Source: Clostridia bacterium
GTDB lineage: Bacteria > Bacillota > Clostridia > Oscillospirales > Acutalibacteraceae
NCBI GenBank assembly: GCA_900752115.1
Contig: CAADUC010000086.1
Coordinates: 1-23,483 of the forward strand
DNA: 23,483 bases
Reading direction: 5' to 3'
Numbering within the stretch: position 1 is the stretch's first letter; every line of letters starts with the position of its first letter. The notes beneath the pieces were generated by a model. The model had not been told where the DNA came from and made no database searches. It worked only from the letters and a program-made list of their open reading frames with translations. Shown one piece after another: positions 1 to 8,054 of the stretch. The position numbers and the translations under genes are program-made.

Positions 1-872
1 AAACGCAGCTGCTTTTTGACAACACCGAACACATGCTCCACTTTCGCACGCACAGAAGACTTTGCGTGTTCCGCTTTCTTTGCGTCGTACTGACCGCTCC
101 TGCTCAGCTTCTTGATCTGAGACGGGCGGCGATTGATCTTGTATTTGATTTTCCGGCCAGATTTGTTTCGGACGATCGCATCTTCTCGCTTTTGGGCACC
201 AAGATAGCCGCTGTCACCGTAAACGGATTCTTCCTCGCCTGTCAGCAGAGATGCGGTCTGTGACACATCGTGAACATTGGCGGCGGTCACCGCTATTGTA
301 TGAACCAGGCCACTGTCCTTGTCTGCACCGATATGCGCTTTGTAGCCAAAGTGCCAGGTGTTGCCTTTCCTGACCTGATGCGCATCCGGATCCCGCTTCT
401 TCTCCTTGTTCTTGGTGGAGGACGGCGCAGAGATAATGGTCGAGTCAACGATCGTTCCCTTTTTCAGGATCATCCCCCGCTTCATGAGTGCTGCCACGAC
501 CTGCGCAAACAGCTTCTCCTGCAGTCCATTCTTTACCAGCAGATTCCGAAAGCGTCCTATGGTATCCCCGTCCGGAACCTGATTGCTTGAATCGACTCCA
601 CAGAAATCCGAAAATGCCCGGCTGTCGATTGCTTCTGCGGCCGTCGCTTCATCGCTCAGGTCGTACAGATTTTGCAGCAGGTACAGACGCAGCATGGTCT
701 CCAGCGGATAGGGTTTGTTGCCGCGCTCTCCTTTGTAATAGCACGGCTGGATCAGGACAAGCCATTCCTTCCACGGGACGATCCGTTCGATCTGCGCCAG
801 AAATTCTTTCTTCTTTGTCCGCACCTGCGCCAGCTCATCGCTTAGCGCAGACATTGTCATCTGTTTATCCAT
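1..872 (-). CDS. IS5-family DDE transposase, copy 1, cut by the window edge
   Basis: The reverse strand was translated by hand from the ATG at 872 to base 1. It is open throughout (290 complete codons), so the gene is intact as far as it can be seen; its C-terminus lies outside the window. It catalyses cut-and-paste movement of its element. The catalytic pattern of the IS5 family is visible: IVDSTI (first Asp, residue 143), YGDSGYLGA (second Asp, 220) and KVEHVFG (Glu, 279). By hand alignment it matches the copy at the right end without any indel, with about 19 substitutions in 290 residues, so the two are related isoforms rather than a recent duplicate. Unlike the right copy, no GGCAACACCG inverted repeat was found upstream of its start (873-1127), so that end of the element is lost or diverged. 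Confidence 0.93.
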   Translation of the reverse strand, partial: MDKQMTMSALSDELAQVRTKKKEFLAQIERIVPWKEWLVLIQPCYYKGERGNKPYPLETMLRLYLLQNLYDLSDEATAAEAIDSRAFSDFCGVDSSNQVPDGDTIGRFRNLLVKNGLQEKLFAQVVAALMKRGMILKKGTIVDSTIISAPSSTKNKEKKRDPDAHQVRKGNTWHFGYKAHIGADKDSGLVHTIAVTAANVHDVSQTASLLTGEEESVYGDSGYLGAQKREDAIVRNKSGRKIKYKINRRPSQIKKLSRSGQYDAKKAEHAKSSVRAKVEHVFGVVKKQLR

Positions 873-985
873 GAATATGCGAGAAATCAGTAACTTTGCC
901 TGTCCATGATGGCGCAGGATCAATCAAGCGGTTATTTTCCCTGTTCCTGCGGCGTCATCCAATGCCATAATATTCCAGGCGGCAT

Positions 986-1016
986 AAAAAAACGCGCTGT
1001 GAAAGCTCACAGCGCG
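986..1016 (-). terminator. Rho-independent terminator of the Hsp70/HerA operon
   Basis: Read on the minus strand, a perfect 10-bp stem (CGCGCTGTGA with TCACAGCGCG, positions 1016-993, four-base loop) is followed directly by seven T residues (992-986). It lies about 110 bases after the stop of the radical SAM-like gene and before the left IS copy, so it closes the six-gene minus-strand operon. It also insulates the transposase gene from operon read-through. Confidence 0.9.
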
Positions 1017-1127
1017 CAGACCGTCGAGAAAGCTGCCAAAGGGCAAACGTGAAGTTTTCAACAACCTTTTCAAAAGGCCGCGGGGGTTGGGGCTCGGTGT
1101 GGCAGCGGCACACGGGAATCTGCGGCT

Positions 1128-2072
1128 TCAGACGCCGGAAAATTGCCCGAGCCTGCTCCTGTGCAGCTTATCGAGAAGGGAAAACAGACGGATACGAGAG
1201 AGACTTTGCTCCGCGGGACAGAGCTCGCCCTCGCCGGAAGACCCCGCAGGGCAAAAACGCTGCTGAAGCTGGGAATAAGTCATGCGCTCCGGAGAAAGCA
1301 GGCGGCAGGGATAGGTCTTTCCGCCGATATCCACCAACACCGCTCCCGCCGCCGCGCAGCGGCAGCCGTCCGGTACATTTCCCCACAAGACCCGCGCCTC
1401 CTGCGGCGTCAGCTGTCGAAGCGCTTCGACATAGCGCTCCGCATCCGCCAGCCGCCAGCTCTCCGGCGCAGGGTATTCCAGCACCACCCGCACGCCTGCA
1501 GCCAGCAGCCCCTTCAGCTCCGTGCCCATCTCATCGAGCGTGTCGGGACGCACGCTCCAGAGTACGGTTCCCACGATCCGATCCCAGAGCTCCCGATCGG
1601 CCCGCCAGCGACGGGTTCCCTCCGCTCCGTTCCAGCGAAATGAGCAGAGAAGACGGTCCCCATTCTGCAGGAGCCAGTCCCGCACGAGAGGATCGACAGG
1701 GCCGGCCGGGCCGCCGCAGGTCGTGAATCCTAAATTCACGGGGAAATCATCCGCCCAGCTGCCGAGCGATTCCGTCAATGCGGACAGGGTCTCGAAGGCA
1801 CAGAGCGGATCGCCCCCCACGAGCTGCACATGCAGGCGGGAAAAGCCCTCCGCTGCAGCCCGGCGGACATGCGTCCGCACAGCCTCCTCCGCTACCGGCA
1901 GCCGCATGGCACGCGCGTTCCTTGAGAGAACGGGACACGGGCCGCAAAGAGCCTCCAACCCGCCGCAGCGGCCGGTCAACAGCAGCTCAAGAACGAAAAC
2001 GGAGCTGTCCGCCCCTATCAGATTGCGGGTGCAAACCTGCGCGCCCGGCAGGAAGCCGCGCCCGCCGCTCAT
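1128..2072 (-). CDS. Divergent radical SAM/SPASM-like protein
   Basis: A 314-residue protein. The start at 2072 is chosen because its ATG overlaps the TGA of the upstream gene (ATGA), indicating translational coupling; the longer frame to 2144 runs inside that gene. Residues 26-46 read like a first beta strand followed by a cysteine cluster, C36-X6-C43-X2-C46. The canonical radical SAM motif is CX3CX2C, so the loop is three residues longer. Further support comes from LVGGDPL (84-90), resembling the GGEP motif that contacts SAM, and TTCGG (117-121) in the following strand. A C-terminal cysteine region, CRC...GGKTYPC (237-256) plus C274 and C285, resembles a SPASM domain that binds auxiliary iron-sulfur clusters. 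Such enzymes often modify peptides or proteins. Whether this one is active is uncertain because of the unusual spacing. It is the last gene of the operon. Confidence 0.62.
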   Translation of the reverse strand: MSGGRGFLPGAQVCTRNLIGADSSVFVLELLLTGRCGGLEALCGPCPVLSRNARAMRLPVAEEAVRTHVRRAAAEGFSRLHVQLVGGDPLCAFETLSALTESLGSWADDFPVNLGFTTCGGPAGPVDPLVRDWLLQNGDRLLCSFRWNGAEGTRRWRADRELWDRIVGTVLWSVRPDTLDEMGTELKGLLAAGVRVVLEYPAPESWRLADAERYVEALRQLTPQEARVLWGNVPDGCRCAAAGAVLVDIGGKTYPCRLLSPERMTYSQLQQRFCPAGSSGEGELCPAEQSLSRIRLFSLLDKLHRSRLGQFSGV

Positions 2073-2983
2073 GTTGCGCTCTCCGGCGGCAGCTCCAGGA
2101 AACCGGTACAGCAGACGGAGCCGTCGAAAGTCCACGGATGGCAAACAATGGCCGCCTCTGCCCCGTCAGGGACGGCAACGCCGTTGGCATATCTGCCGCG
2201 GTTCTCCGTGGTCACCACAAGGCGGTTCTGATCCGCATCGACCGGCTCCAGTCCGTGCCCGCGCAGCAGTTCCAGCCATGCGCGCAGCCGCGCCGTACCG
2301 TCCCCGGCAAGCGACTCAAAGCTCTTTGCCAGCGCCCGGCACTCCCCGGCGTCCAGCGTAATGCTCCAGTGTTCGAGAACCCCGGCCGCGTCATTCGGCG
2401 CAGCCCCGGGCAGGAGCGTCCGCAGCGTCTCCTCAAGAAGATTGCCGCGCGGCGCGATTTTCTCCCTCAGCTCTCGCCTCCTCTCCTCTCTCGGATCCGG
2501 CGGCACCGCAGACACGGGAGCTTCATCCGTCCGTGACTCCGGCTCCGCCATGACGTCCTCTGCATCCGGGACGCCGGACCTGTTGTCAAACCGGGAGAAC
2601 AGCCGATTCAAAAGACCGCTCCCCTGCTCCGAGTCCGGCTCTACGAGAACCTCCGCGGGCTGCTCCTGCGGCGCGCTTCCGACGAAAGCTCTTTGTCCTC
2701 CATGCCGTATGGAATCCTCCCGCGGCGCATCTGCGGCGATAAAGCTCGCGCCCGCTGCCAAAGGCTGCCGCCCTTCCGATTTGCGCTTGGCATTCACGAG
2801 GTATCTCAGCCTTTGCTCGGAAAGTTCGTTCTTCGCCCCCATATCGTTGCGGCACAGGTAGCCTATGAGCTCCGTAAGCATTTCCGCCTGTTCGTTCCCG
2901 ACAGGGCCCCTTTCCACCTTCTCCATGAGGCATCTGAGGCTCCGGACTGCCATGATCTTCTCATCGCTCTGCCTTTTCAGCAT
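2069..2983 (-). CDS. Charged protein with possible GrpE-like C-terminus, partner of the Hsp70-like ATPase
   Basis: A 304-residue soluble protein starting at 2983, where the upstream sequence GGAAAGGATGG gives a ribosome site almost identical to that of the peptidase gene of this operon. Residues 1-70 are helical and charged. Residues 75-180 are low-complexity, rich in Pro, Glu, Arg and Ala, and probably disordered. Residues 205-298 form a compact domain. In it, a helix ending WLELLRGHGLEPVD (236-249) followed by short strands resembles the end of GrpE, where a helix with GVEPID-type sequence leads into the beta domain. With an Hsp70-like gene two genes upstream, a nucleotide-exchange role is an attractive inference, but the similarity is faint and judged by eye. 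The 34-base gap after the HerA-like gene and the ATGA overlap with the next gene place it firmly in the operon. Confidence 0.5.
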   Translation of the reverse strand: MLKRQSDEKIMAVRSLRCLMEKVERGPVGNEQAEMLTELIGYLCRNDMGAKNELSEQRLRYLVNAKRKSEGRQPLAAGASFIAADAPREDSIRHGGQRAFVGSAPQEQPAEVLVEPDSEQGSGLLNRLFSRFDNRSGVPDAEDVMAEPESRTDEAPVSAVPPDPREERRRELREKIAPRGNLLEETLRTLLPGAAPNDAAGVLEHWSITLDAGECRALAKSFESLAGDGTARLRAWLELLRGHGLEPVDADQNRLVVTTENRGRYANGVAVPDGAEAAIVCHPWTFDGSVCCTGFLELPPESAT

Positions 2984-3017
2984 TTCTATCCATCCTTTCC
3001 AACGCCGGCGTTCGCCT

Positions 3018-5714
3018 TCATTTGCGCACATGCAGCCACATGGCGGAATCATCCTGCTCGGAGGAAATAATGGCGTTCCCCAGCCGCAGGGTGGAGAGCA
3101 GACGGCTCTGCTCGTCGGTCAGCGACATGCAGCCCGCCATGGATTCCCTGTCGTCGCGGGCCAGCAGCCGGTGAATCAGCTTGACGTTTGTATTCTTGAC
3201 GGCATCCGGGATCAGGCGCGACGGATACTGATCCACAATCATCAGCCCCTCGCCCGGCTCCCGGATCTCTGAAAGCATTTCACAGAAGCGCTCCGCGGCG
3301 GCGGCCTGCGGATCCGCGTCCCCCGCGCGCCCCTGCGGCGCCTTGAGGACTCTGTGAGCCTCCTCTACCACCGTCAGATGCGCGAGACAGTTGTGATGGT
3401 GAGAAAGGCGGTGACGCTCCACCCAATCCCGGTATTCCTCGTCGAACTGATAGCGGGAAATGCGGTACTCCGCAATTGCCTGAAGCAGTAAAGCCATGAG
3501 AAACGCCTTGTCGTCGTTTCCGGTTACGCCCGCCAGGGTGATAACGCCGCCCGACTCAAAGAGCTCCTCCGCCGGGGTGGGACTGTCAGATTCGAAAAAG
3601 TCCCGCTTCCAGCCGCGCGTCAGGCGGTTGATCCGCGTCTCGAAGGCGGCGCGGAAATTACGGGTATTTTCCTCAGAATAGCCCCTCTGGCCCAGCAGAT
3701 GATCCACTGTGCCGCGCAGACCGCTGAGCAGCGGGTACTCCGCCACATCCTGTGGGTCCACCGCGCTGCTCTCAAGGATCTCCGCGCCGAGCACCTGGGC
3801 GGTATAGTCATAGACCGCCTCTTCAAGCAGCATGGGCAGAAAATCCCCCATGGCGAGCACTTGCTGCAGGAGACCGAGAACGCTGCCGATATGGCCGAGA
3901 ATATTCAGCGGGGCCCCCTTCGCCGCACAGGGAATGAAGGGGTTCATGCGAAGGGGCGTCAGCGGAGTCTTAACGCCGGGGATGGAGGTCATGCTCGGCG
4001 CGTAAATCCGGATAGGCCGGAAGCCCGTTTCCTCCGCGTGCTCCTGGTTATACCGATCCGCCCAATACACATAATCGAGCTTCACCGGGTCGATGACGAG
4101 GAAGGGGACGCCGTGCGCCATGCTCCCCTCCAGCAGCACCCGCGTCGTGAAGGATTTTCCGCCGCCGTTGGAGCCGACGTTGACGGCATGGCGGTTGAGC
4201 TGGTCAAGGTCAAAGCGGTATAAGTCCCCCGTCGGAGCGCCCATGTCCAGTATATCGCCGAGCACCACCCAGCGCTCTCCTTCCTCCACAGCGGGCGGAT
4301 TTGTCGAAAATTCCACCGCGTCCTTCTTGATCCGGATGCCCGGGACATCCTTGCGAGGCAGGCCCATCACAATCGCCAGCTCCTCCGTTGTCATCGGAGT
4401 GGAAAGACTTTCATACAGGCCGCCGAAAACATGCCAGGAATTGTCCCCGGAGGCTTCGCGGCCATAATCGATCATCTCGCGCGCAACAGGAAGAGGAAGA
4501 ATGCGGCAGCCACGAATCGCGTCATACAGTTCAGGCTTTGCTCCAAAGCTAAAGGTACGCAGAGGTTCCTGATAGGTGTCCTGACCGGCGTAGACGGAGC
4601 GGACCACAGCGTTGACCATCCGCACAGTGTCCTCCGAATCCGCCAGCACATAGACGCCGGTATTCCAAAAGCCCATATTCCGGCCGCGCTCAAGCCGCGC
4701 AATCATCTTATCAAGCAGATCGGTGCAGTATTTGACACTGTAATTGATGCGCTGCACGCTGTAGCTCTCGCTGCGGGATACGCCCTCGCTGGAGGTTCGG
4801 CTGTGGAAGAGGGACAGGCCCATCTGCAAGAGATTGCCGACGGCACGCCCCGCTTCCCCGGCAAGCATCAGCGCCGCTCCGGCTCCGAAACCGGATCCCA
4901 GGCAGACAGCCGTAAGCGCCAGCGACAGAAGAGCGCCGCTTACAGAGATGCTCCCGCCTGTCGTCTTCGAGGCGCCCTGGTTTTCCGAAAAACCGGAAGT
5001 GCTCGTGAAACCGGCGTACGCGCTCAGCTCCGTCTTCAGCTGCTGAGCCCGGGCAATCGTTTCCCGGAGCCAGGCGTCGCTGACCGGCTCGCTGACCACC
5101 GTCAAAGCGTATTCGCAATCGCGGCCCGTACTGCGGTTGCGGATACCGGCGGCAATCCGATCCATCGTCTGCAGCGGGTTTTCCCGTTCCCCGAAGCGGA
5201 CGGAGGGCTGGCCGGTAACGGCTCCCGCATACGACATCCCGCTGAGCTGCCAGTCGACGAAGCGCCGGTCCGCCGGTTCCGTGCTCACGCCCGGCAGATT
5301 CGTCGAAAGGGCCTGCTGCGCCTGACTTAGGAGCACATCCGGGCGGACGCCCGCCTGCTCCACGCCGGCATACAGATCCGTCCTTCTGTCCCGCCGCACC
5401 AGCCGGTAGGCCACACGGCAGCCGAGGCCCTGCGCCGTACACAGGAACCCCTGCATACGCTCTTTCGGCCGGTACAGGTCTTCTCTTCCCTCCGCCGCCG
5501 TGGGCAAACGTGTAAAGTGCAGCCACTCCATGGGCTGCCGCGGTTCGGCTTCCGGGAAGTTCCACTGCTGCGGCGGTACGCTGCCCTCGTAAAACGATTT
5601 GTCCAGCATGCCGGAAATGGACGCCGAGATAAAATCCCCCTGCTCCAAAAGCTCGGCATTCTCCCGGACGGCGCTGATCCATGCCTCTCTTGTCCTGTTT
5701 AGCTTGCGCGACAT
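3018..5714 (-). CDS. HerA/VirB4-like P-loop ATPase with internal hydrophobic segment
   Basis: An 898-residue protein. The C-terminal half is a HerA/FtsK-superfamily motor (DUF87/VirB4-like). Walker A is GSNGGGKS (514-521), followed by FLVIDPVKLDY (538-548). Walker B is LTVVEEAHRVL (780-790), with Glu784/Glu785 in the catalytic place. A sensor-type strand LMIVDQYPSRL (824-834) and a likely arginine finger in KLIHRLLARDD (R849) follow. Such enzymes form hexamers that pump DNA or protein. The N-terminal half (1-440) is unassigned and contains a Gly/Ala-rich hydrophobic stretch (about 257-303) that could be one or two membrane helices, flanked by Ser/Thr-rich sequence. This would tether the motor to the membrane. 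The start has a clear GAAGGGGGA site 32 bases after the Hsp70-like stop. No relaxase, pilus or other conjugation gene is nearby, which argues against a plain conjugative VirB4. Confidence 0.85.
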   Translation of the reverse strand: MSRKLNRTREAWISAVRENAELLEQGDFISASISGMLDKSFYEGSVPPQQWNFPEAEPRQPMEWLHFTRLPTAAEGREDLYRPKERMQGFLCTAQGLGCRVAYRLVRRDRRTDLYAGVEQAGVRPDVLLSQAQQALSTNLPGVSTEPADRRFVDWQLSGMSYAGAVTGQPSVRFGERENPLQTMDRIAAGIRNRSTGRDCEYALTVVSEPVSDAWLRETIARAQQLKTELSAYAGFTSTSGFSENQGASKTTGGSISVSGALLSLALTAVCLGSGFGAGAALMLAGEAGRAVGNLLQMGLSLFHSRTSSEGVSRSESYSVQRINYSVKYCTDLLDKMIARLERGRNMGFWNTGVYVLADSEDTVRMVNAVVRSVYAGQDTYQEPLRTFSFGAKPELYDAIRGCRILPLPVAREMIDYGREASGDNSWHVFGGLYESLSTPMTTEELAIVMGLPRKDVPGIRIKKDAVEFSTNPPAVEEGERWVVLGDILDMGAPTGDLYRFDLDQLNRHAVNVGSNGGGKSFTTRVLLEGSMAHGVPFLVIDPVKLDYVYWADRYNQEHAEETGFRPIRIYAPSMTSIPGVKTPLTPLRMNPFIPCAAKGAPLNILGHIGSVLGLLQQVLAMGDFLPMLLEEAVYDYTAQVLGAEILESSAVDPQDVAEYPLLSGLRGTVDHLLGQRGYSEENTRNFRAAFETRINRLTRGWKRDFFESDSPTPAEELFESGGVITLAGVTGNDDKAFLMALLLQAIAEYRISRYQFDEEYRDWVERHRLSHHHNCLAHLTVVEEAHRVLKAPQGRAGDADPQAAAAERFCEMLSEIREPGEGLMIVDQYPSRLIPDAVKNTNVKLIHRLLARDDRESMAGCMSLTDEQSRLLSTLRLGNAIISSEQDDSAMWLHVRK

Positions 5715-5745
5715 TTTCTTTCCCCCTTCTCTCCGTGTGCCGCGG

Positions 5746-7569
5746 CTACTGACGCACTTCCTGCTTCATATTCCGCAGGCCCCACCGTCCTCCTCCGGAG
5801 GTAGTCAGCTTCGGCTTTATTGTGATAAACTGCTGATCCGACATGGCAACGTCAAACTCGAGGCGGAGCAGGATGGTATCCCGGCCGGAAACAAGCTGAG
5901 CCGCAACTGTTTTGAGAGGCCCGCGCATTGTATAGGTGGACCACTCCCGCTCTACTGTGGCGGCTCCATCCTTCGTCCGCCACAGCGTCATCACGAGAAC
6001 GAGATTGGACTGATTGGACAGCTTGATCGAATAGTTTTTCTTCGCCTGCCGGCTTGCCGGAAGGACGTCGCCCTCCTCAAAAAGAGGAAAACGCTCCCAC
6101 TTGAGGCGCAGGAAGGATGCAGGAATCTCCGGTACGCCGTCGCTTCGATCCCACCCCGTGGCAGCGCCGGCAGGAGCCGAATAAATTCCGAGCGTCAGCG
6201 AATAGGAAGCGTTGCTGTGCTCCCGGCACCGGATTCGGCGCAGCTCCGCCAGGCAACCCATTGCGCATACGGCGGACGCATAGTTCTGCTCCTCTGTGAT
6301 ATACCGATTTTTGTCCGCCGCAAGCTTGGTCAGGCGAAGCGGATCCGCTTGGGGCGCCTCGCCCCGGATCAGTTCCTCGACGCCCAGCATGGCGGAGCCT
6401 CCGCCGGTGGCTACCACAAAGTCGATGTCCTCCTCGGCAATGGTCCGATCCCCGTCCCGGCAGCCGTAGACGAGAGAACGCACCGCGTCCCGCAGCCCGG
6501 CCAGATACTCTCCGGCAATCTCATTCAGGTAAATCGTCCGGTTGATCTTCTCCTCGTCGGGCAGCCTCTCGTAATCCACCTCCGACCAGACGGCGTTTCG
6601 CGAATTTTGGGGATACTGCTGCAAATGCCCGACATCCTGCAAAATCCGGATACACTTGCCGCTGCGCAAAGCGGGAGTGTAGAATTCCTTGAACTTGCGG
6701 AAGCTCTCGCAGCCCTTATACCGGATCTCCTGCTCGACGGCCTGCGGGTGCAAATACCCTTTTTTCAGCATGTAGTCGCAGATGGCGCGATCCACGTCGC
6801 CGCCTCCCAGCGTCCTCTCTTCCCCGCGTTCCGGCCACCAGCCGAGGGTATCCGCGGTATACCCCCCGTTGCCGTCCGGCTTTACCTTGACAAGAAGAAG
6901 ATCCGCCGTGCTGCCGCCGATATCCATCAGAAGCACATACAGCGCGTCAATGGAACGGATCCCCTCCATAGCCTTCATGAGGGCGGAATTTTCGCGGGCC
7001 AGCACATAGCGCAAAGCCTGCTGCGCCTCCAGCCGGATCTCCACATTCTCCCATCCGGCTTCCTCCGCAAGGCGTTTCATGGTCTCCTGCTCTACGGAGC
7101 CGGAACGATTCGGGACGGTGACAATCGTTCTGCACTCTGTAATTTTATCCTGATAGAGCGCATACCGGCTGTTCACCTGGCTCTTCAGAAAGCGCAGATA
7201 ATCCTTCATGGCCCGGCAGGACGCCTCGTAGTTCGGGCCCTTCTGTCCCTCGCCGGAGAGATACAGCTTCTGCTTGAAGCCGCAAGTCAGCTTCGCGTCG
7301 CCCTGGAAGGAACTGACAGCGGTCTCCCAGGCCTTGCTTCCGAAGAGGCAGTCGCCGCCGCCCCAGCCGACATCGCCCCGGCGATCCTCACGCACATCCT
7401 CCCGGCGCAGAAGAAGGGTGCGGAAGTCCGGCCTGCCCTCCTCCGTCAGGAGGCACTGCTTTAAACTCTCGCCCGACACAATCTTCCCCGTCTCCGTATC
7501 GATCAGCTGAACCGCCACCTGGGAGTTCGTACTGCCCACGTCCACGGCGGCTTTCCGTAAGATTCCCAT
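5746..7569 (-). CDS. Hsp70-like (actin-fold) ATPase
   Basis: A 607-residue protein with the actin/Hsp70 nucleotide-binding landmarks in order: AVDVGSTNS (8-16, phosphate 1), TVPNRSG (151-157, like the Hsp70 ITVP motif), MDIGGSTADLLLV (215-227, phosphate 2), LGGGDVDRAI (254-263, like LGGEDFD) and VATGGGSAM (386-394, adenosine). After about residue 450 there is no recognisable DnaK substrate-binding domain. Instead there is a 150-residue beta-rich tail with many Thr, Ser, Lys and Arg residues, so its client or partner is probably specific. It is not dnaK: no grpE/dnaJ cluster is present and the sequence is strongly divergent. The start follows AAGGAGGGG seven bases upstream. It lies 14 bases after the small unknown gene and 31 bases before the HerA-like gene, so the two ATPases are co-expressed and likely act together. 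Confidence 0.85.
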   Translation of the reverse strand: MGILRKAAVDVGSTNSQVAVQLIDTETGKIVSGESLKQCLLTEEGRPDFRTLLLRREDVREDRRGDVGWGGGDCLFGSKAWETAVSSFQGDAKLTCGFKQKLYLSGEGQKGPNYEASCRAMKDYLRFLKSQVNSRYALYQDKITECRTIVTVPNRSGSVEQETMKRLAEEAGWENVEIRLEAQQALRYVLARENSALMKAMEGIRSIDALYVLLMDIGGSTADLLLVKVKPDGNGGYTADTLGWWPERGEERTLGGGDVDRAICDYMLKKGYLHPQAVEQEIRYKGCESFRKFKEFYTPALRSGKCIRILQDVGHLQQYPQNSRNAVWSEVDYERLPDEEKINRTIYLNEIAGEYLAGLRDAVRSLVYGCRDGDRTIAEEDIDFVVATGGGSAMLGVEELIRGEAPQADPLRLTKLAADKNRYITEEQNYASAVCAMGCLAELRRIRCREHSNASYSLTLGIYSAPAGAATGWDRSDGVPEIPASFLRLKWERFPLFEEGDVLPASRQAKKNYSIKLSNQSNLVLVMTLWRTKDGAATVEREWSTYTMRGPLKTVAAQLVSGRDTILLRLEFDVAMSDQQFITIKPKLTTSGGGRWGLRNMKQEVRQ

Positions 7570-7583
7570 TTTGCCCCTCCTTC

Positions 7584-8039
7584 TTATCGGTCATCCTGCA
7601 GAGGTTCAAGCAACTGTGCCGGCACACAGGCCAGCCAATTCCGCTCGGCCTCCTCAAGAGCCCCGGCGCTCACGGCTCCCCCGCTCTCGTATTCGTGCAG
7701 GCAGCAGTCGGCGGAGCGAACGCAGGCGGTCAGCCTGGCTGCGTATGCCTTGCCCTCCTCCGGCGCCGTCCACAGGCAGAGAGGATCGCCGCACAGCGTT
7801 TCAGGCAGCTCCTCGAGCAGCACCGGCCGTTTCCCAGCTAAATCGTACCGTACGCGCATACGCAGCGGGCGGAGCGTCTGGGGACCGTCTCCCTGCCAGA
7901 CAGGGTAGTAGTAAACATCAGCGAACAGCCGTCCGCCGCGCTCCACCAGCCGGGGCAAAAGGTGCGCCATCTGCAGGGATACAAAATCCCGAACCCGTAC
8001 ATCCTTCCTGATAGCCTGCATCAATTCCTTCATCGTCAT
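7584..8039 (-). CDS. Small acidic protein of unknown function
   Basis: A 151-residue protein that I do not recognise. It has no signal peptide or membrane segment. An N-terminal helical part (1-35) leads into a beta-like central part (FADVYYYPVW, 39-48; LRMRVRYDL, 59-67), then an Ala/Glu-rich helical end. There are six Cys, mostly in the second half, without a clear metal-binding pattern. The start at 8039 has AAAGGAGG seven to nine bases upstream; a second ATG two codons later is less well placed. It sits between the peptidase (15-base gap) and the Hsp70-like gene (14-base gap), so it is an integral operon member, perhaps an adaptor of the ATPase. That role is inference from position only. 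Confidence 0.7.
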   Translation of the reverse strand: MTMKELMQAIRKDVRVRDFVSLQMAHLLPRLVERGGRLFADVYYYPVWQGDGPQTLRPLRMRVRYDLAGKRPVLLEELPETLCGDPLCLWTAPEEGKAYAARLTACVRSADCCLHEYESGGAVSAGALEEAERNWLACVPAQLLEPLQDDR

Positions 8040-8054
8040 GATGGCTCTCCTCCT

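Noticed and set aside
1061..1078. A short CCTTTTCAAAAGG hairpin as a terminator
   Set aside because: The stem is A+T-rich with a one-base centre and no T-run follows it. The strong terminator at 986-1016 explains the transcript end.
3018..5714. Reading the HerA-like protein as a conjugative VirB4 of an integrative element
   Set aside because: No relaxase, coupling protein, pilus genes, integrase or attachment sites are in the window, and its partners are Hsp70-, peptidase- and radical SAM-like proteins.
5599..7464. A 621-codon plus-strand frame opposite the Hsp70-like gene
   Set aside because: It is the antisense of a gene with clear actin-fold motifs and lacks any domain or start signal.
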